Assembly: GCF_024586455.1 (NCBI RefSeq)
Contig: NC_065921.1
Location: 89,712,061 to 89,776,060, forward strand
Source: Bactrocera neohumeralis
Taxonomy: Eukaryota; Arthropoda; Insecta; Diptera; Tephritidae
DNA length: 64,000 nucleotides
Reading direction: 5' to 3'
The translations under genes and the position numbers were made by a program. The stretch's first letter is position 1; each line of letters begins with the position of its first letter. Of this stretch, positions 22,358 to 36,314 are shown piece by piece. The notes below the pieces were generated by a model, which saw only the letters and a list, made by a program, of their open reading frames with translations, made no database searches and was not told the origin of the DNA.

Positions 22358-25300
22358 TTAGTTTGGATGTTTAGTTTTACTATCAGAAAGACTTGCAGAT
22401 TCTATTTTACGCGGTGTGTTAGTTGGTTCAAGTGCATTAGCAAAATAATCATTGTATGGTGTGTTCAGTCCACTTGGCGGCTCTCTTTGCTGTTGCTCCA
22501 ACTGAGGCAATTGCCTTGAACTACTTGGTCTATTCGCTTGATCAACAGCTGAAATAAAGATTTATATTTATTTATTATTAAAAATAAGTAATATTAAAAA
22601 CATACATTCCAGTTCATTTTTGTCATTGATATCTATGATGTCTGAAAGATCATACATTGGCTGGTACGATATAAGCTCCGAACCTGTTGATTGTAAATGG
22701 CATTAATAAATATATTAAGATTATTAAACATCATTTTTGATTCACACACCTTTTTTCTCATTGTTGGGTTCATTAACCAAATTTAAACCGAATGGTCCTA
22801 AAATATCGGAATCATTGAATAGCTATAATAAATAAAAGAGAACATCAGTAAAATATATTTAAAATTAATTTTTAATATATGTGGACAATAAGAATATGGG
22901 TTAAACAATAAATTGTGAATTGTGCAAAGCCATAATAATATCAAATGAGCCGTTTTATTTTTAAAGCCTATATATTACCACACATTCTTAACTTTTTAAA
23001 CGTAATTTTAAAGTTTCATTGGGAATTTTATACGTATTGTACTGGTTTAACAGTTTCATTAATGACACTTCAGCCATAATTTAGCTCAGACTCAGTTTTA
23101 AATGAAAACGTCAATAATTGGCTGACCTTCGTGAGAAACTCCCCATCCAGTTGTGATGACAGGGAAAATCGATTGGTTGTATTCGTGTTTGTAGCATCTC
23201 CGTTCTAGATTTTGGCACATTTGTAGAATTTCATCAGAAAAAACGTTTTATGTATCATGCATTTTTTGAAGACATAATGCAGTTTCATTCAAAAATGTTT
23301 TGTTTGTGTACATTTTTTTTAGAATTCATATCAAAAAGAGAGAAAAATAATAATTGTAAGTCGTAAAATATTATTTATACTTAATTCATAACTTTTAAGG
23401 AACGAGTATTTTTGAAATAGTTTCCAAAAATCTAAAAGTATTAGACAAAGTTGCGTTCACAATGAAGCAAACTTGAAAAATATTTTTGTAAACATGTGTA
23501 CAATATTCATATAAGTGTGTTTTGGTTTATTTCCTTCATTCAGTATATTTAGGCACTGGTGTGGAAGAAAACTAGAACATTCTTTATATTAACTTCATAT
23601 CCATTTGGAATAAAAATAAACTAGCGTCGAGTTACTATTTGTACTAAGGCAATTTTTATACACTATAGTTACCACAAGACACTTAAACTGAGGTGCAACG
23701 AAAAAAAGTGAATTGCAAGTGGTACACATAAGAGAGGAACTAACATTTCAATAAAGAAATACTTACGCCCAACAGAGTATTTGCATCTAACGAATAGCCA
23801 TCACTGCGTAGCAAATCCTTAAGCGACTCCAATTCATCCTGCACATTATCCAAATGGTCGTTCACTTCATCACTAAATGTAAATAAATGTAAAAGAAATT
23901 AGCTTTCAGAATTCTTTATTGTAACTAAGATCTCTCTCAGTTACTAACCGCATAATTCCCTCATTTCCAGTACCACCGCTTTTATATTTAGCTAAAGACA
24001 TATTATTTCCATTATTGATGGTCTTTCCCTGTTGTGAGGTTACAGGAGAATTGATGTTGCTCTGCCTGTCATCGTTGCTAAATTGGTTGGCAGCAGCTGC
24101 GGCAGATGTTGAGGCCCTATTGGAAGCTGCTGCTACGTTGCCGCTATTATTACTACGCGCGACAAATGAAGAAAACTTGCCACTGTTAGCCGTTGTTCGA
24201 CCATATTGTATTTGTTGCTGTTGTTTCTGTTGTTGCTGATTATAACTATTTGGCTCAGCGGATATTAATGGAGATTCCTAAGATTTTAAATTAACTAACG
24301 TGAGAAGAAAATTTAATTTATGCACATATTTAATAGAATCTCACCTCAAATATATCAGCAGGCATTTCGGATGTAATAAACTCATTTGAATTATAAAAAT
24401 TTGTCGATTGGCCTAGTAGGGGACTCTTGTTAGCTGTGCTGACTGGTGATATGGCACCAGTTACTATATTGCCAGCATTTAGTAAACTAGAACCACTTCG
24501 GTTTGCTGCAAGATTTTCTTTAAGATTTCCGGAAACGCTTGCATGTGTGTTATGGTCGTCTGGAAAATCATTTAAGAACGACATTGGGTCGATTTGTGGC
24601 TCTTTCTCGTTTTTGATTAATAGTGGTGACTGCCGTTTTCCTTCAACGTTTCTTATCTTCGACATTGAAGCGGTGATATCTGTGGAATCATCATCATCAT
24701 CAATTTGTATACGGCGTCGCTTATTTCTTTGTTTCAGCTGCTGTGAGCGTGCCATTTGTTCACGAACCATTGGTGTAGTCAACACGTTCTCCTCGCTGTA
24801 ACTTGGCGATGCACCAGGCATGACGTCGTTATTATGCGCGTCTATTGCATCGGGTACCTCGGTAACGTGATAGAAAATCTGCGATCCATCTGGATTTACT
24901 GACTGTATAATTGATGAGTCCGATTCCATACCGATTTTCTGAGATGTCATGTTGTTTATTGCATTTACACTACTCCTACCACCACTGCTACAAGTCGGAC
25001 CAGTCACAGCAGTGTTAACTGCGTCATCCGTGCTCTGATTCGAAAAGTCGTAGTGTTGGGATCCTTGGCTAACACTAGAATGGGGTCGCTCAATGTTTAG
25101 CGGTGATCTATTTCCTTCTGTATCATTATTTGGAATCATTTTACTATATGGACTTGATGCATCCCTGGCATAGTGTTAAGGTAATCAAGGAAACATGTCT
25201 CGTATTAGAAAATTTATATTTTATATAATATGTTAACAGTAAACTTACATTAGATCAATGTCAGGATCAGCGACTTCGTCAAGCAACTCTTCACCGAGCT

Positions 25301-27098
25301 CATGAATAACTGGTCCACATTCAGATTCGGATTCACTCTTGTTGCGAAGTTTTGCATTGTCCGGTGTATCATGTATCATCAACTGCATATGTCGTTTTAC
25401 ACTTGTCATGTTGCGCGATGGTTGAACAATTGTGATTAAAAATTGTATGAGCTTGAAAGCAAAGGAAAACTGATGTACGGAAAAAATCAATCAATACAAG
25501 TGAAATATAACTTACTTTATTGACAATTTGCTGTTGCTTGGCATGTTTTTGCCGCAGAGAAGCTATTTCTCTCCATAAAGCCTCATTTTCCTGCTTCATA
25601 ACTGAAAAACGTGAATCAAGCGAATCCTGTCTACCACGCATTGCTTTAACATCTTGCAGCACTTTCGTGACAGCTTCGGGCTTCAAACCTGATTTGTCAT
25701 CTAGACTTTTTGTATTGGCGATTTTTCGCTTAATATGCTCAAGCAAATATGGACAATTTCGCTTGAAGCATGGATGAGAGAATTCCATTTCATCCCGATC
25801 GAATTTTAGGCCGCCATTGTCAATTGATGTTATCTTGTGGAAGCCATCTGGAATTTTAATAATAATAATATAACATTAAATTCATTTAACTTTAGTCTAT
25901 GTTTTCATTCAACTTACACATATTTAATTGCCGAATAAAACTGGCCATGTTGTTGTGCTTGTAATTCAGAGGGAGCAATTCACGAGCAAACTGAGCTTGA
26001 TTTTGAATTATAAAGCTTCGACCATCCTGAAAAAAATATTAAATATTATATGTATGTAGCTTTCCTATCGATGTACAACTTATGTTTTGCAATTATAATC
26101 AGTTTAAAGAATATACACACATATGAATGTGGTAAAAGTGACCACAATTTAGATATTCATATAAGGAATAATAACGCTATGTTGTCGCTATGGACTTAAG
26201 CCACCATTCTAAAAAATATTTTTGTCATTAATAATATACGAAATTATTATACATATATTTATATACAAAAAATACGTAAGTATTAATATTAATTTGATTT
26301 TCTCCACTGAAAATGCTTACAAATTGAAACAATACACTTTTAATACATTGGAACTAACAAATAAATTATAAATTGTACAGATTTTTTTTCTACGCTCTTA
26401 ACAAAAACAAGTGCATTACTCTCTGTATGTATTTATATGGGTGGTTGATATTGAATAAAAATCCACTGTTAGGCTTTTACTTGAAAATAATTGACGATAC
26501 ATATCAAATAAACTAAAAATCACTGGCATTGTTGCCAAATTTCTTTAAGCAAGAAAAAACTAATTTTAAATGAGTGCACATGTTCCATATGCATAAATGT
26601 TACATATATTTTTAATGTATTTAAACAACTTACCTTATTCCAGCAGATGAGATGATTGGTATCCGGATCATCCACCAGTCGCCATAACTTAGCCAAGAAA
26701 GCCGGCACACCGGCGCCTGTTTCACTAAAAGTGTGCATTTGTTCTTTTTCTAGAAATTCTTGTTTAAGTTGATCGGCTTCTAAATGTCCAATTCTCGCTT
26801 TTAGTTTAGTAGCACTTAATTTGTTTTTAGATGACTTCGTTGCAGTAGTACTCTCTTCCTAAAAATGTTAATTATGTATTTTGATTTCCAAGAAAAGTAT
26901 ATTTCTAATCAAATAAGTCTTTGTATAGCTCAATTATGCTTAATTAAGAAAACATAAACTATTTTAGATTTATAATTAAAACAAAATTGTTTTCTGCAAA
27001 GTGAATGAATTACACCACACCTGTGTGTCGTCATAAAATATTTTTTCTATTCCCAGTTGTTTTGTTTTCCCATCAATTTTACTACGTGTGTTTGCCAT
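22358..27098 (-). CDS. Hsf: Heat shock factor (HSF1-type transcription factor)
   Basis: Master activator of heat-shock genes; it trimerises and binds nGAAn arrays. Exons: 27098-27021, 26858-26634, 26026-25918, 25847-25516, 25451-25249, 25164-24345, 24277-23949, 23872-23767, optional 23204-23127, 22822-22750, 22683-22606 and 22548-22358. This gives 847 residues, or 873 with the optional exon. The winged-helix DNA-binding domain (about 77-181) shows VPAFLAKLWRLVDDPDTNHL, the recognition helix NNMASFIRQLNMYGFHK, and the wing with EFSHPCFKRN. HR-A/B heptads (about 190-265) follow, including MKQENEALWREIASLRQKHA. A long Ser/Asn/Gln-rich regulatory part with a basic cluster (KQRNKRRR) comes next, then a C-terminal HR-C-like and activation region. 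All splice phases close. It is longer than I recall for Drosophila Hsf, mainly in the low-complexity middle. Confidence 0.95.
23127..23204 (-). other. Hsf: Probable cassette exon of Hsf (26 codons)
   Basis: A 78-nt stretch bounded by an acceptor (ATCTAG|AAC) and a donor (AAG|GTCAGC) encodes 26 in-frame residues with an Asn/Thr-rich start and SSQLDGEFLTK at the end. It is phase 0 on both sides and lies in the intron between two exons that also join in phase 0. It can therefore be skipped or included without changing frame. Drosophila Hsf is known to have alternatively spliced isoforms differing near the C-terminus. Confidence 0.7.
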
Positions 27099-28919
27099 AT
27101 AGATGGTTTCTTCACTTTCGTTTTGCTTTGTACTTATTGATTAAAAACTGAAAATCATTTCCATTTGTTACAAGTTTTTATTACACTGCTTCCGAGCTTT
27201 CATTTAAATGTCTCTGTGTGATTTTTAACAACTGTATTTTATTGTTGTTTTTCTTTCACTTAATCTTTTTAATCACTAGTACTTAATTACTTTAAATTAT
27301 AACTTTGTTAATTAACTTCTCAAAGCTCATTTTCCTCAAAATCAAAAACACAAAAGACCAAAAGTGGAGATGAAACTAATCGTATAAAAAACAAATGAAT
27401 GGATGGACAAACTATTGCACGGAAATAAAAGCAAAGGCGAGTGTCAAAACGTAAATGGTAACGAAATTTAAGAAGTAGCACAATATTCGAAACAGAACGA
27501 CCATCACGAATATCGTATTCGAAGCAAAACAGGCAAGGGAAAATTTCCAACTTTTACCAATAATTTAAAAGCAAATCCAGTAAATATATGCTTCAAATAC
27601 AAATCTGGCGTATGTAAATTCAATCGTACGACACTTTTTACAACTTTTCCACTATTATTGAAAGTTAATTTATATTTTTTCAAAATGTATATAGCGTATT
27701 AAAAAATGTCTGACTTCACTGCGTTCACTTTTTCATTTGATTGAAATTCACAACAACAATAAATGTAAAGGAGTGTGATAGAAAGGTACATGTTGTCTAC
27801 TTACGAGATTGTACTCTTCTTATAAGGGTTATCGCAATGTTGATTTCAACAAATTATTTATTTTATTTGAAAAGTTGGAATTATCTAAAAACGCTATATA
27901 ATAATCATAAAAATATTAACTCAAACTTTATAAATGTGCTTGAACAAATACTTTGTATCTCAACCATAAATGACATAGAAAAAATTTAAACAATTTGCAG
28001 CTGTCAAGCTTTCATAGTAATTATAAACAAAGACTTTCGTTTATGGCGTCAAAAAGATTAAAGGAATTAAGCGTGGCCCAAGAAGTGGCTGAACGAAACG
28101 ATAAAGCGAACTAATTCCAGAGAAGTGTATATAATATAATTAATTATATCTGGTCATTTATGCAACCCTGTGACTACAGTAGTTGTCAATAACCAATTCT
28201 AGCCTGGAAAGTGAAGAAGCGCACGAATTGGGAAGGTAAAGAGAAATGGGAAAAATCAGTTCGTGTGTTGGGAAAATGGCTGACGGTGTTAAAACAAATT
28301 CCGAGTGGAAAATTTATATTTCATCGTTTGAATATTATTAAATATGATTGAAAATCGAATAAACTAAACTATAATTTCAATATATTTAAGATTATATAAA
28401 ATACTCCACATTAGTTGAGTTAAGAGGGACTCGGAAGTAGAAAATTTCCAAGAGTACAAAAAATGCTTTACGAATCTTAACTTGTGTAAAGATTGCTCAC
28501 ATTCTTTAATGTGCTTTGTATGAAAAATGATTATATTGCATTGATTGAAATAACAATATTGGTGATAAGTAAAATTAATGAAATTAATATAAAAATTTGA
28601 ACATTGGTTTACAAGAATTGCTGAAATATATGTGTATAATCGTTTACACTGTCTGTTCCAGTAATGGAAAATGAAAAGTGCACATTAATTTGTCCTCTTC
28701 ACACCTAATGTCAGACACTTGCCGGTAAAATAAGGTAGTATTGCCAGCTGTTATAAAAAATATTGAACAAAAAATCATCCTGGTAGAATTTTTGTATTCT
28801 GCCACTAATAAACAAATGTATGTATAACAATTTCTTCACAATTGCAGACAAATCGAATATACTTATTAACATCGAAATTACTATTAGTCCATCTGTAGTC
28901 TTGGCAGAATTTTCTAACC
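27099..28919. promoter_or_regulatory. Divergent upstream region of Hsf and Pcl
   Basis: 1.8 kb between start codons that face away from each other. A short frame at 28043-28114 (MASKRLKELSVAQ...) on the Pcl strand could be an upstream ORF or chance. No clear TATA-initiator pair, transposon or RNA gene is seen. Leader exons of both genes are likely to lie here. Confidence 0.4.
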
Positions 28920-31900
28920 ATGAATAGTGCATCTTATGACCTAAACGTTCATCAGGATCCTCATAATGTTCAGCATCGAGCACCGAATGAACATTTATCA
29001 GCCCTTGGTAACTTTTTCCTTCCTCCTGCTTCAACTTTACCCATATCTGAGCATCAGCAATCAATACAATTACAACTTCCAAATGTTAGCACATGTTCAG
29101 AAAAGGGACCCGAAATTACCACAAATTCTATACCGATTACAACTACCGGAGCAACTGAATTATTCGGTCCACGTCAAATACCATTGACCACTACCTTGGG
29201 CAAAACTTTTTTTAATACGACTGTCCCTGGAATTCAACCATCATCACAGAGATTCTATGGCGGGGTAGCAACAACGTCTTTAACTTCTACATCATCAAAT
29301 TCCGTGCAACAAGCGAACCGGTCACAGCATCAACATGGCAATACTATTTTAATAACAAATAATTTTTCTGCAAGTCAATATGGAGCTTCAGCGCAGATGC
29401 AACCACGAACAACTTCAGGAGTTATTAACAGCAGGTCGTCAGATGTTAATACACTCACGGGCTGTTACCACAACGGGAACGCCAATAATATTCGTATAAT
29501 TACAACACTGCCAAACACGTTGCAACAACAACACCAACAACATATATATAACATGGCTAAAGATGAAGCAGCTGTTGGGCACGACGATATAATACAACTC
29601 CCACAGTTCTATCACACACCACATCAGCAATCTGCTTATGCTCAGCAGTTGTCGACAGCATTACCAACTCATTTCACACAACAACATTTTTCTGCTCCAA
29701 CTTCATCGGCGACTGCTTTGCATATCACGCAAGATGACGCTCAACACCAATTCTTTATGTCTATGTCAAATAACACAAACGATAGCGTAGCTACAGCAAA
29801 TAATCTTTCATCTGCTTCAAAGCTGATGTCAACTCTTACAGAAGAATCTTCACCGGTTGCTGATGGAGTTAACAGCTCACCCACATTGGTGTCTTCCCCC
29901 GCCACAACGACAAGTTCGAACTCAACTCTTGTGTTGGATCGTATTAATATTTGTATTAATAATCATTATAGCGATAATTCCGGGATGAATACTGGTATTG
30001 AATCTACCGCAACAGTGGCAACTTCTGCAATAACATCACCCGATAATACATATTCTCTAGCTACTCACACCCCACAACAGCCATCCCCAATTATACCAGC
30101 AATTCATCACAAAGTAGTGCTGGACCCGGTCAGTAATGGTGGAGCGATACATAGCGATTCTTACGCTAGCAACGATTCTACATTAGTGATTGATGAACCG
30201 GACTCTACAACAACAACTCCACATACTCCACCCACCTCCCCCGAAAATAGTACTTCACCACCTTTGTCATTAAATTTGGCGCCTGCGAGAAGTGCATTAG
30301 CTTCACAATCAACATCTCAAATAATAATCGGAAATGCATCAATTGAAACTAAAAGAAATAGTGTAACATCACAAACAACGGTTTGTACACCTTCAAAGAG
30401 GAGATTAATGAACAAAACCATATCTAGTGCTGCGGGAGAACCCTTTGCAACAATTACGCACAGTATTGACCTACTGGATGATGAAGAATGCGAATACGTC
30501 ATTAGCGATGAGGAGAATGCAACTGATACTGAAAGAGTGACTAAAACGAATGAAATATCTGAAAATAGCATTGTCGAAATAGAAGATAATAAAATAAAAT
30601 TTTCAACTCCGGAGGCAATTCGTATGAAAAACACAACTAAATGCGATGACGTTTCTTCTCCAAATCTTATATTACAGCAACATAACATTGCAGTATTACA
30701 CGACTCAAGTGAAGATGTCGATTTGAAACACACAAAATCGGTGTCACCACAATCGCCCGCACCGGTAAAAATAACGCAAGTTGCTGCTAATGAAACAGCC
30801 TCATCAGTAACTCTACTTACACCACCAACACCCACTACTTCGTCTCCTAATTCTCTTGATAGCTTAATAGATGACAAGAAAATTGCAAATTCATCCGTTT
30901 CTTTATCAAAGGCCACTTTTATGATGGGCGAGGATGTGTTTATCCGAAAGGATGATGGCCGTCAATATCTGGGAACGGTTATCGGCAGCAGCGCTGATTC
31001 TGAGATGAGTAAGATACAAACAATTCAGTACTTGATACGTTTTGACGATAACTCCGAGCTATGGTGCGGCATTGAAGAGATGAGGCGGCTGGAAAATAGT
31101 GGTGGGAATGGTAATGCTCAAATGTGTGTAGCGTGCAAGCGTGTCCAAGAGCAAGATGTTATAGAAACATGTGAGGATTGTCGGCGTGGATATCATCGTA
31201 GTTGTACCAGAGAAACCACACCGGGCAGCGGGGTTTGGTTTTGCCTTCGGTAAGCTCAAAATCAACTTAGTATTTTCACAAATTTATACAATATTTAAAA
31301 TTTAGTTGCAGTAAGCCTATGAAGGATCGAGCAAAACTAGTGGACAAGCATTTTCAAAACAACAAGTATGTATAAATAAGGTACTAACACAAGGAAAAAA
31401 ATACTATATATATTATTATTTCTTATAGATACAAGAGTAGTGACGAAATTTCCAAAATTTCTTCATCTTCACAGCGGAATGCTCCTCCAGATATATATGA
31501 ATTTCGTGTTGAAGAAAACGAAATATTTACTTCAGATGATGAAATCCCCATTAAACATATAATGGAAAAGAGTCGTAAAATAAAGGATTCAACACAAAAT
31601 GTAAACACAAGTTGTTTGAGGCAAAAATCAGTCAAAAAGCATAATAATAACGATACTATATTGTGTGAGGAGATATCGGTTTTGGACGATGAAAATGCTA
31701 ATGATGCTAATAGTACAATACAGTCTAGCCATTCAATAAGAAAAGATAAAATTAAAGAAAAAGATGTATCTCCATTAAAGACACCCCAGTGTTTAACTGG
31801 AAGTATTAAACAGATTACAGATGAGAGTGAATTTGATTGTAAAATCGTTGATAGGGCACTTATGTCTAATACAGTCAACCCCAATTCTGCATCATTAGTA

Positions 31901-33207
31901 TATAACAATGTGTCGCCAATGATTACAGAGCGGAACAGTCGTAAGCGCAAAGCATTTAAATTATCAAATTCCTACAAGGAGGTTGCTGCTGAGGCAGCCG
32001 CTAAGCGCTATGACAGCAGTCGCATCTGTGATTCGTCTTCGGATGAGAATTCGTCCAGTAGTCGAGGTACATCACTTGATGTTATCATACCACCGCCGAA
32101 AAACTTTTTAGGTCTTAATAACCCATTTCGCTTAATTACACCTAAAAAGAATATACCCGCATCCCAAACGACAGGAACTTCATCGGGGTGTGTTCAAAAC
32201 TTATTAAATTTTAATCGAAGCGGCACAATGATTAAAAGCAGTATTTTTAATACAACAGCTTTGGACTTCAGCTCTAAGCTGGCAGCGCTTAAAAACGCAG
32301 GTATATTTTCAAATCTAAGTACAAGTAATTTAGCCAAGGCTGCCGGACAGCCCCGTACAGTACGCACAATCAAGCGAAGACTGAGTGCCAAAGACATAAC
32401 AATTGGTCCGAATCAGGAGGTGCGGAGGAGACGAACTCGTCGCCTATCATCAAATGTGGAGGTGAAATGGTCTAATATATTTGTAAAATACTTATTTATT
32501 TTATACTATACTTTCAGGTTATTAGTACGACAACAATCAATCCATTTCCTAGGAACTTTTTCCCTATACATGCCAAAGACTTGCTTACTACACAAACCCA
32601 ACTCACAACAACAAATACGTCTAAAGTATTGTCCACATTTAACAAGCAACAAAGTCAACGTCAAACAACAACAGCTACAACTGCATCATTTTCATCAATA
32701 TCATCATCATCGTCATCGTCTTCGTCGCCGCCAGGCTCAACGAGTTCGGGGGTGGATGCACAAGTAGAAATAATACAACAAGCTAAACCGTCGCATGGTC
32801 GACGTTTGAGGCAACGTCCCCAAAAGGTTTCACCCGCTAATAGTCGTCGTAGCTCAATTTCTAGTGCAAGCACTGTATCATCGACTAACTCATCCAGCAA
32901 TATAACGCTGGCAACATTACAACAGCAACAACAGGCTTTACATAAAAATAACAACAAAAGTTCGAATGCGAATAGTATGCAAGATCTTAAACAGTCCGTT
33001 AAGGAGTACTTTGGTGGCGCAGTGAATCGCATTGAATCTGGTGAACAATTTTGCATTCGTGCCAAGCGACAATTGGCCGATGGTCAGCGGCAATATCTAA
33101 TTGAATGGGGCGATGTGGCAACAGCTTCGTCGCAAGGACAATTAACCCAAAAAATTTCGCCGACAACAACAAAATTCACAACAGCAACGGTAGAATGTGA
33201 ACACTAA
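28920..33207 (+). CDS. Pcl: Polycomblike (PRC2 accessory protein), lacking PHD2 and winged helix
   Basis: PCL proteins (PHF1, MTF2, PHF19 in mammals) recruit and stimulate PRC2, the H3K27 methyltransferase. Exons 28920-31249, 31306-31365, 31429-32461 and 32518-33207 give 1370 residues. The first ~665 residues are disordered, rich in Ser, Thr, Asn and Gln. The Tudor domain (about 668-727) shows GEDVFIRKDDGRQYLGTVIG and IRFDDNSELWC. PHD1 (about 735-782) is a complete C4HC3 finger: CVAC, CEDC, YHRSC, WFCLRC. In family members a second PHD finger and a winged-helix (EH) region should follow at once; here two introns of 56 and 63 nt and a Ser-rich acidic segment (NEIFTSDDEIPIKH) take that place. 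The C-terminal MTF2-C/chromo-like domain (about 1297-1342) is intact: DLKQSVKEYFGG to QYLIEWG. An assembly deletion is the main alternative. Confidence 0.92.
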
Positions 33208-34762
33208 AAGAAGCTTCTTTTCCCGAACAAGATTTATATTTTATGCAAGTTTACTGTGTATAAATAAGACTTAATCGTGGACAATTGTTCAAAAATCGCT
33301 TTCGGACACATTAAGTCATATACCAAAATTCGTGGAATATATTGGATATTTATATACAGTCATATGATTTTTACGATATTTGCTCATTTAAATGTTGCCT
33401 TAAATTATTGTGTTTGCATATATTTGACATGTTAATTGTGAACAATGCGAATTGTAAGTAGAGCACTAAAATATTTTTAAGTTCTTACTTTAATTTATAT
33501 ATTGGTACAGACTGTTTATAGTAAATTTAAGTCCCAATCGCATTAATTGGCTGTTATTTATTTTTTCCATTCTTAAAAAAATATATAAATACATGAACGA
33601 ATAATATTTAAACAAAACAAGAAATGGTTTGCTTGAAATTATCAGCAATGTTCGGTATTTTACTATTTTACTTTCACATACAAAGGAAGTAATTCGATTT
33701 GTGTATTCGTGTATTTCTAATGATATCACTTCAACCTACTACCAAACCATTAAACCAGTCTAATATTATATGAAACAATGCTATAAAGATGTTGAATTGA
33801 ATGATTATATTTCGTTTTATACTTTTCGTTTCAGTTATAATATACATAGTTTCCGCAAATTTGAAATATAAATATAAGTATGTATATTTCACGTATTTTT
33901 CAATTATAATTTTCTTCACTGCCAGTTTTAGTTATGTATATTTAATGATTAAGTAACATATACATATAAGTATTAATTTCGAGGAGTGTACTGAATGAAA
34001 AGTTTAACATTATACAGGTTTGAAAGTGCAATGGCGCAAGTAGTAATATACACATACAAATTTTTATACATACATGAAACATACTTATATGCGCACTATG
34101 ACAAGAGCGAACAGCCAAACTGAAATTTGCGTGGTTAGGCGAAGTTTCTTTGGATCAAAATTCTCTTTAAGCTTAAGCCCACTGCTGAGAAGTTTTGTAG
34201 CCAAAATCGGTATAGTAAATTAAGTAAAATTAAAGTTTTGCGTCTATTATTAAATATCTTTATATATGGTATATGTTAATTAGAGTTTTTTTATTGAGGA
34301 GGATTCCAATAGCGAAATTGTAGTCTGGATGTTATATGTGGATAACACATTTCCATTATTTTAGAAGCAACCCATAAATTTATGGAACTATTGACAATTT
34401 TTTGAGTATTATAAATACAAATTAATTGAATTATGTTTAGTATGTAATATGTTTAATTGGGATGTCTATGTATTAAAAAAGTAAAAGGAAAAATAAATGT
34501 TTGTTTCAAAATATTTTATCCACAAATCGTTTAAAGAAAAAACACCGAATAACAGCTTCAGTTTATATTAAAGAATATAGAATGATTTACTTATAACGTA
34601 CGAGCCAACATACATATAGTACATATGTACATAGAAAATAAATTTCTATAGCAACCCTTTCTTTATTTTGCATTCAGTTTTCTCGTTAACTGCTTTCAAT
34701 TTACAATTTTAATATATTTTTTAAATACATAATTTTAAATCTATGAAGATAAAATAATTGCC
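33208..34762. other. Pcl 3' UTR and spacer before the DRC10-like gene
   Basis: 1.55 kb of AT-rich DNA with several AATAAA-type sites. No gene, repeat array or transposon end is recognisable. Confidence 0.5.
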
Positions 34763-36314
34763 ATGAGTAACAAAAACGAATATGAAAATGGTAAGTAGGC
34801 CAGAATAAGATTAATAATTGCAAAAGGAAGTTATATTTGATGTGTATTTGTTTATTCCCTTTGGCAGCTGAGATGTCTGCCGAGCGAGCTGCTCAGGTTG
34901 CCAGTGTCATGCGTATTGTAAATGAGTCCATTGAGAAATTAAAGATATCGTTGCTGATTCCTCGTGTGTTAGAGAACCCATTGACGGTGAGAAGACATTT
35001 GAAAGGAACAAAATATGAAAAGTGCTGGCATACCATACAATCGTTCTTAATTATAAAGGTATGTAAGTTTTGAATGCGTACATCTTTCAGGCTATAATTT
35101 AGCAGTTCTTTCCACCCAACTATAGAAAACGAATGAAAAAAAATTTAATCCTGAGGAAAATCTACAACTGTTACAATTAATTGACATGTTCCATGAAAAC
35201 TATGAAATGTTGCATTCTTTGCCCGATTGGCTCGATGAATTAAGCGATGAGGATAAGTCTCTATTGAATGCTTTTACACTTTTGCAAAATATAGCTCAAG
35301 AGCGATTGAGTAAATCGGCGATGGCCGAGTTGGCAAAGGAAAAGAAAATTCATCAAGTTTATCATGATAACGAGCAGATGAAGAAAAATATAGCAGGTAA
35401 AATGTAGATTAAGGATTGTATAGACGATTTCTATACACATTTAAGGGTACCCTCTTGATTTTCTTAAAATATAGAATTCCAGGGAAAATTACACAATCAA
35501 AAAATTAACTTACGTTGGAAACTAGCTGCAAAGGATGGTGTTATTAAAAAATATGAGGCTGATCTAGCATTTAAAAAATGGGACAATAATGTGCGCATTA
35601 GAGAAGAACTGTAAATATATTATGTTACGAACCCATTAATCCAGTCACGTATTTAGCTTATCCATTGCTGTATTGCAGGGTGAAGTCCAGTAGACGAATT
35701 CACAATATACATATGGCCAGTGTTATAAAGCAAAAGGAACTGGAAGAAGAACTCGAGAGAACAAAGGCAGCTTATGAAAAAATGTTAAAACAAAACCTCT
35801 TACATGAAAAGGAGGTGCGTGATGAAAAGTAAGAAATAATGTCCAAACATACTTCTCAGTTTATGACTTTGTATTAAATTCAGATACCTAACTTTTTAGT
35901 AAATTAGTTAAAGTTAATTAGTTTAATTAACATTTTAACATCATAATTATAAATACTTCTAATAGTAAGTATTTGAATATTTTTAGAAATAAACTACTCT
36001 TACAATTGCAAGCTTTGTTGAAAAAATTTGATCAAAACATTGGTGAAAAAATTAAAGAGAACGTTTACCTACAAGAAGAATACGACGAGCAGAAAAAACA
36101 GTTTGATGAATTTCTTATCGAATACCAACGAGAAGAGGCTGAATATGAAGCCATTGTTAAAACAAAAGAGGAGGAAGATCGTCGGAAGCACGAGGAACGA
36201 GTAATGCTATTCATGATGACCCGTGCAGCAAAAATTATCCAACGGGCTTTTCGGAGATATCGTCGTAGCAAGAAGAAAGTTGAAAAAAAGAAGGGCAAAA
36301 AGAAGCGCAATTAA
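34763..36314 (+). CDS. IQ-motif coiled-coil protein, DRC10/IQCD-like
   Basis: Candidate subunit of the nexin-dynein regulatory complex of motile axonemes, in flies expected in sperm. Six exons: 34763-34790, 34868-35058, 35126-35396, 35475-35610, 35679-35828 and 35987-36314, giving 367 residues. The N-terminus (RIVNESIEKLKISLLIPRVL) resembles the start of the DRC10 domain. The middle is nearly continuous coiled coil rich in Lys, Glu and Gln (EEELERTKAAYEKMLKQN and similar). Near the end is one IQ motif, AAKIIQRAFRRYRR, followed by a Lys-rich tail. The alternative is the related DRC9/IQCG; the position of the IQ motif directly before a KKGKKK tail is shared by both. Small introns and frame closure are consistent throughout. 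Confidence 0.75.
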
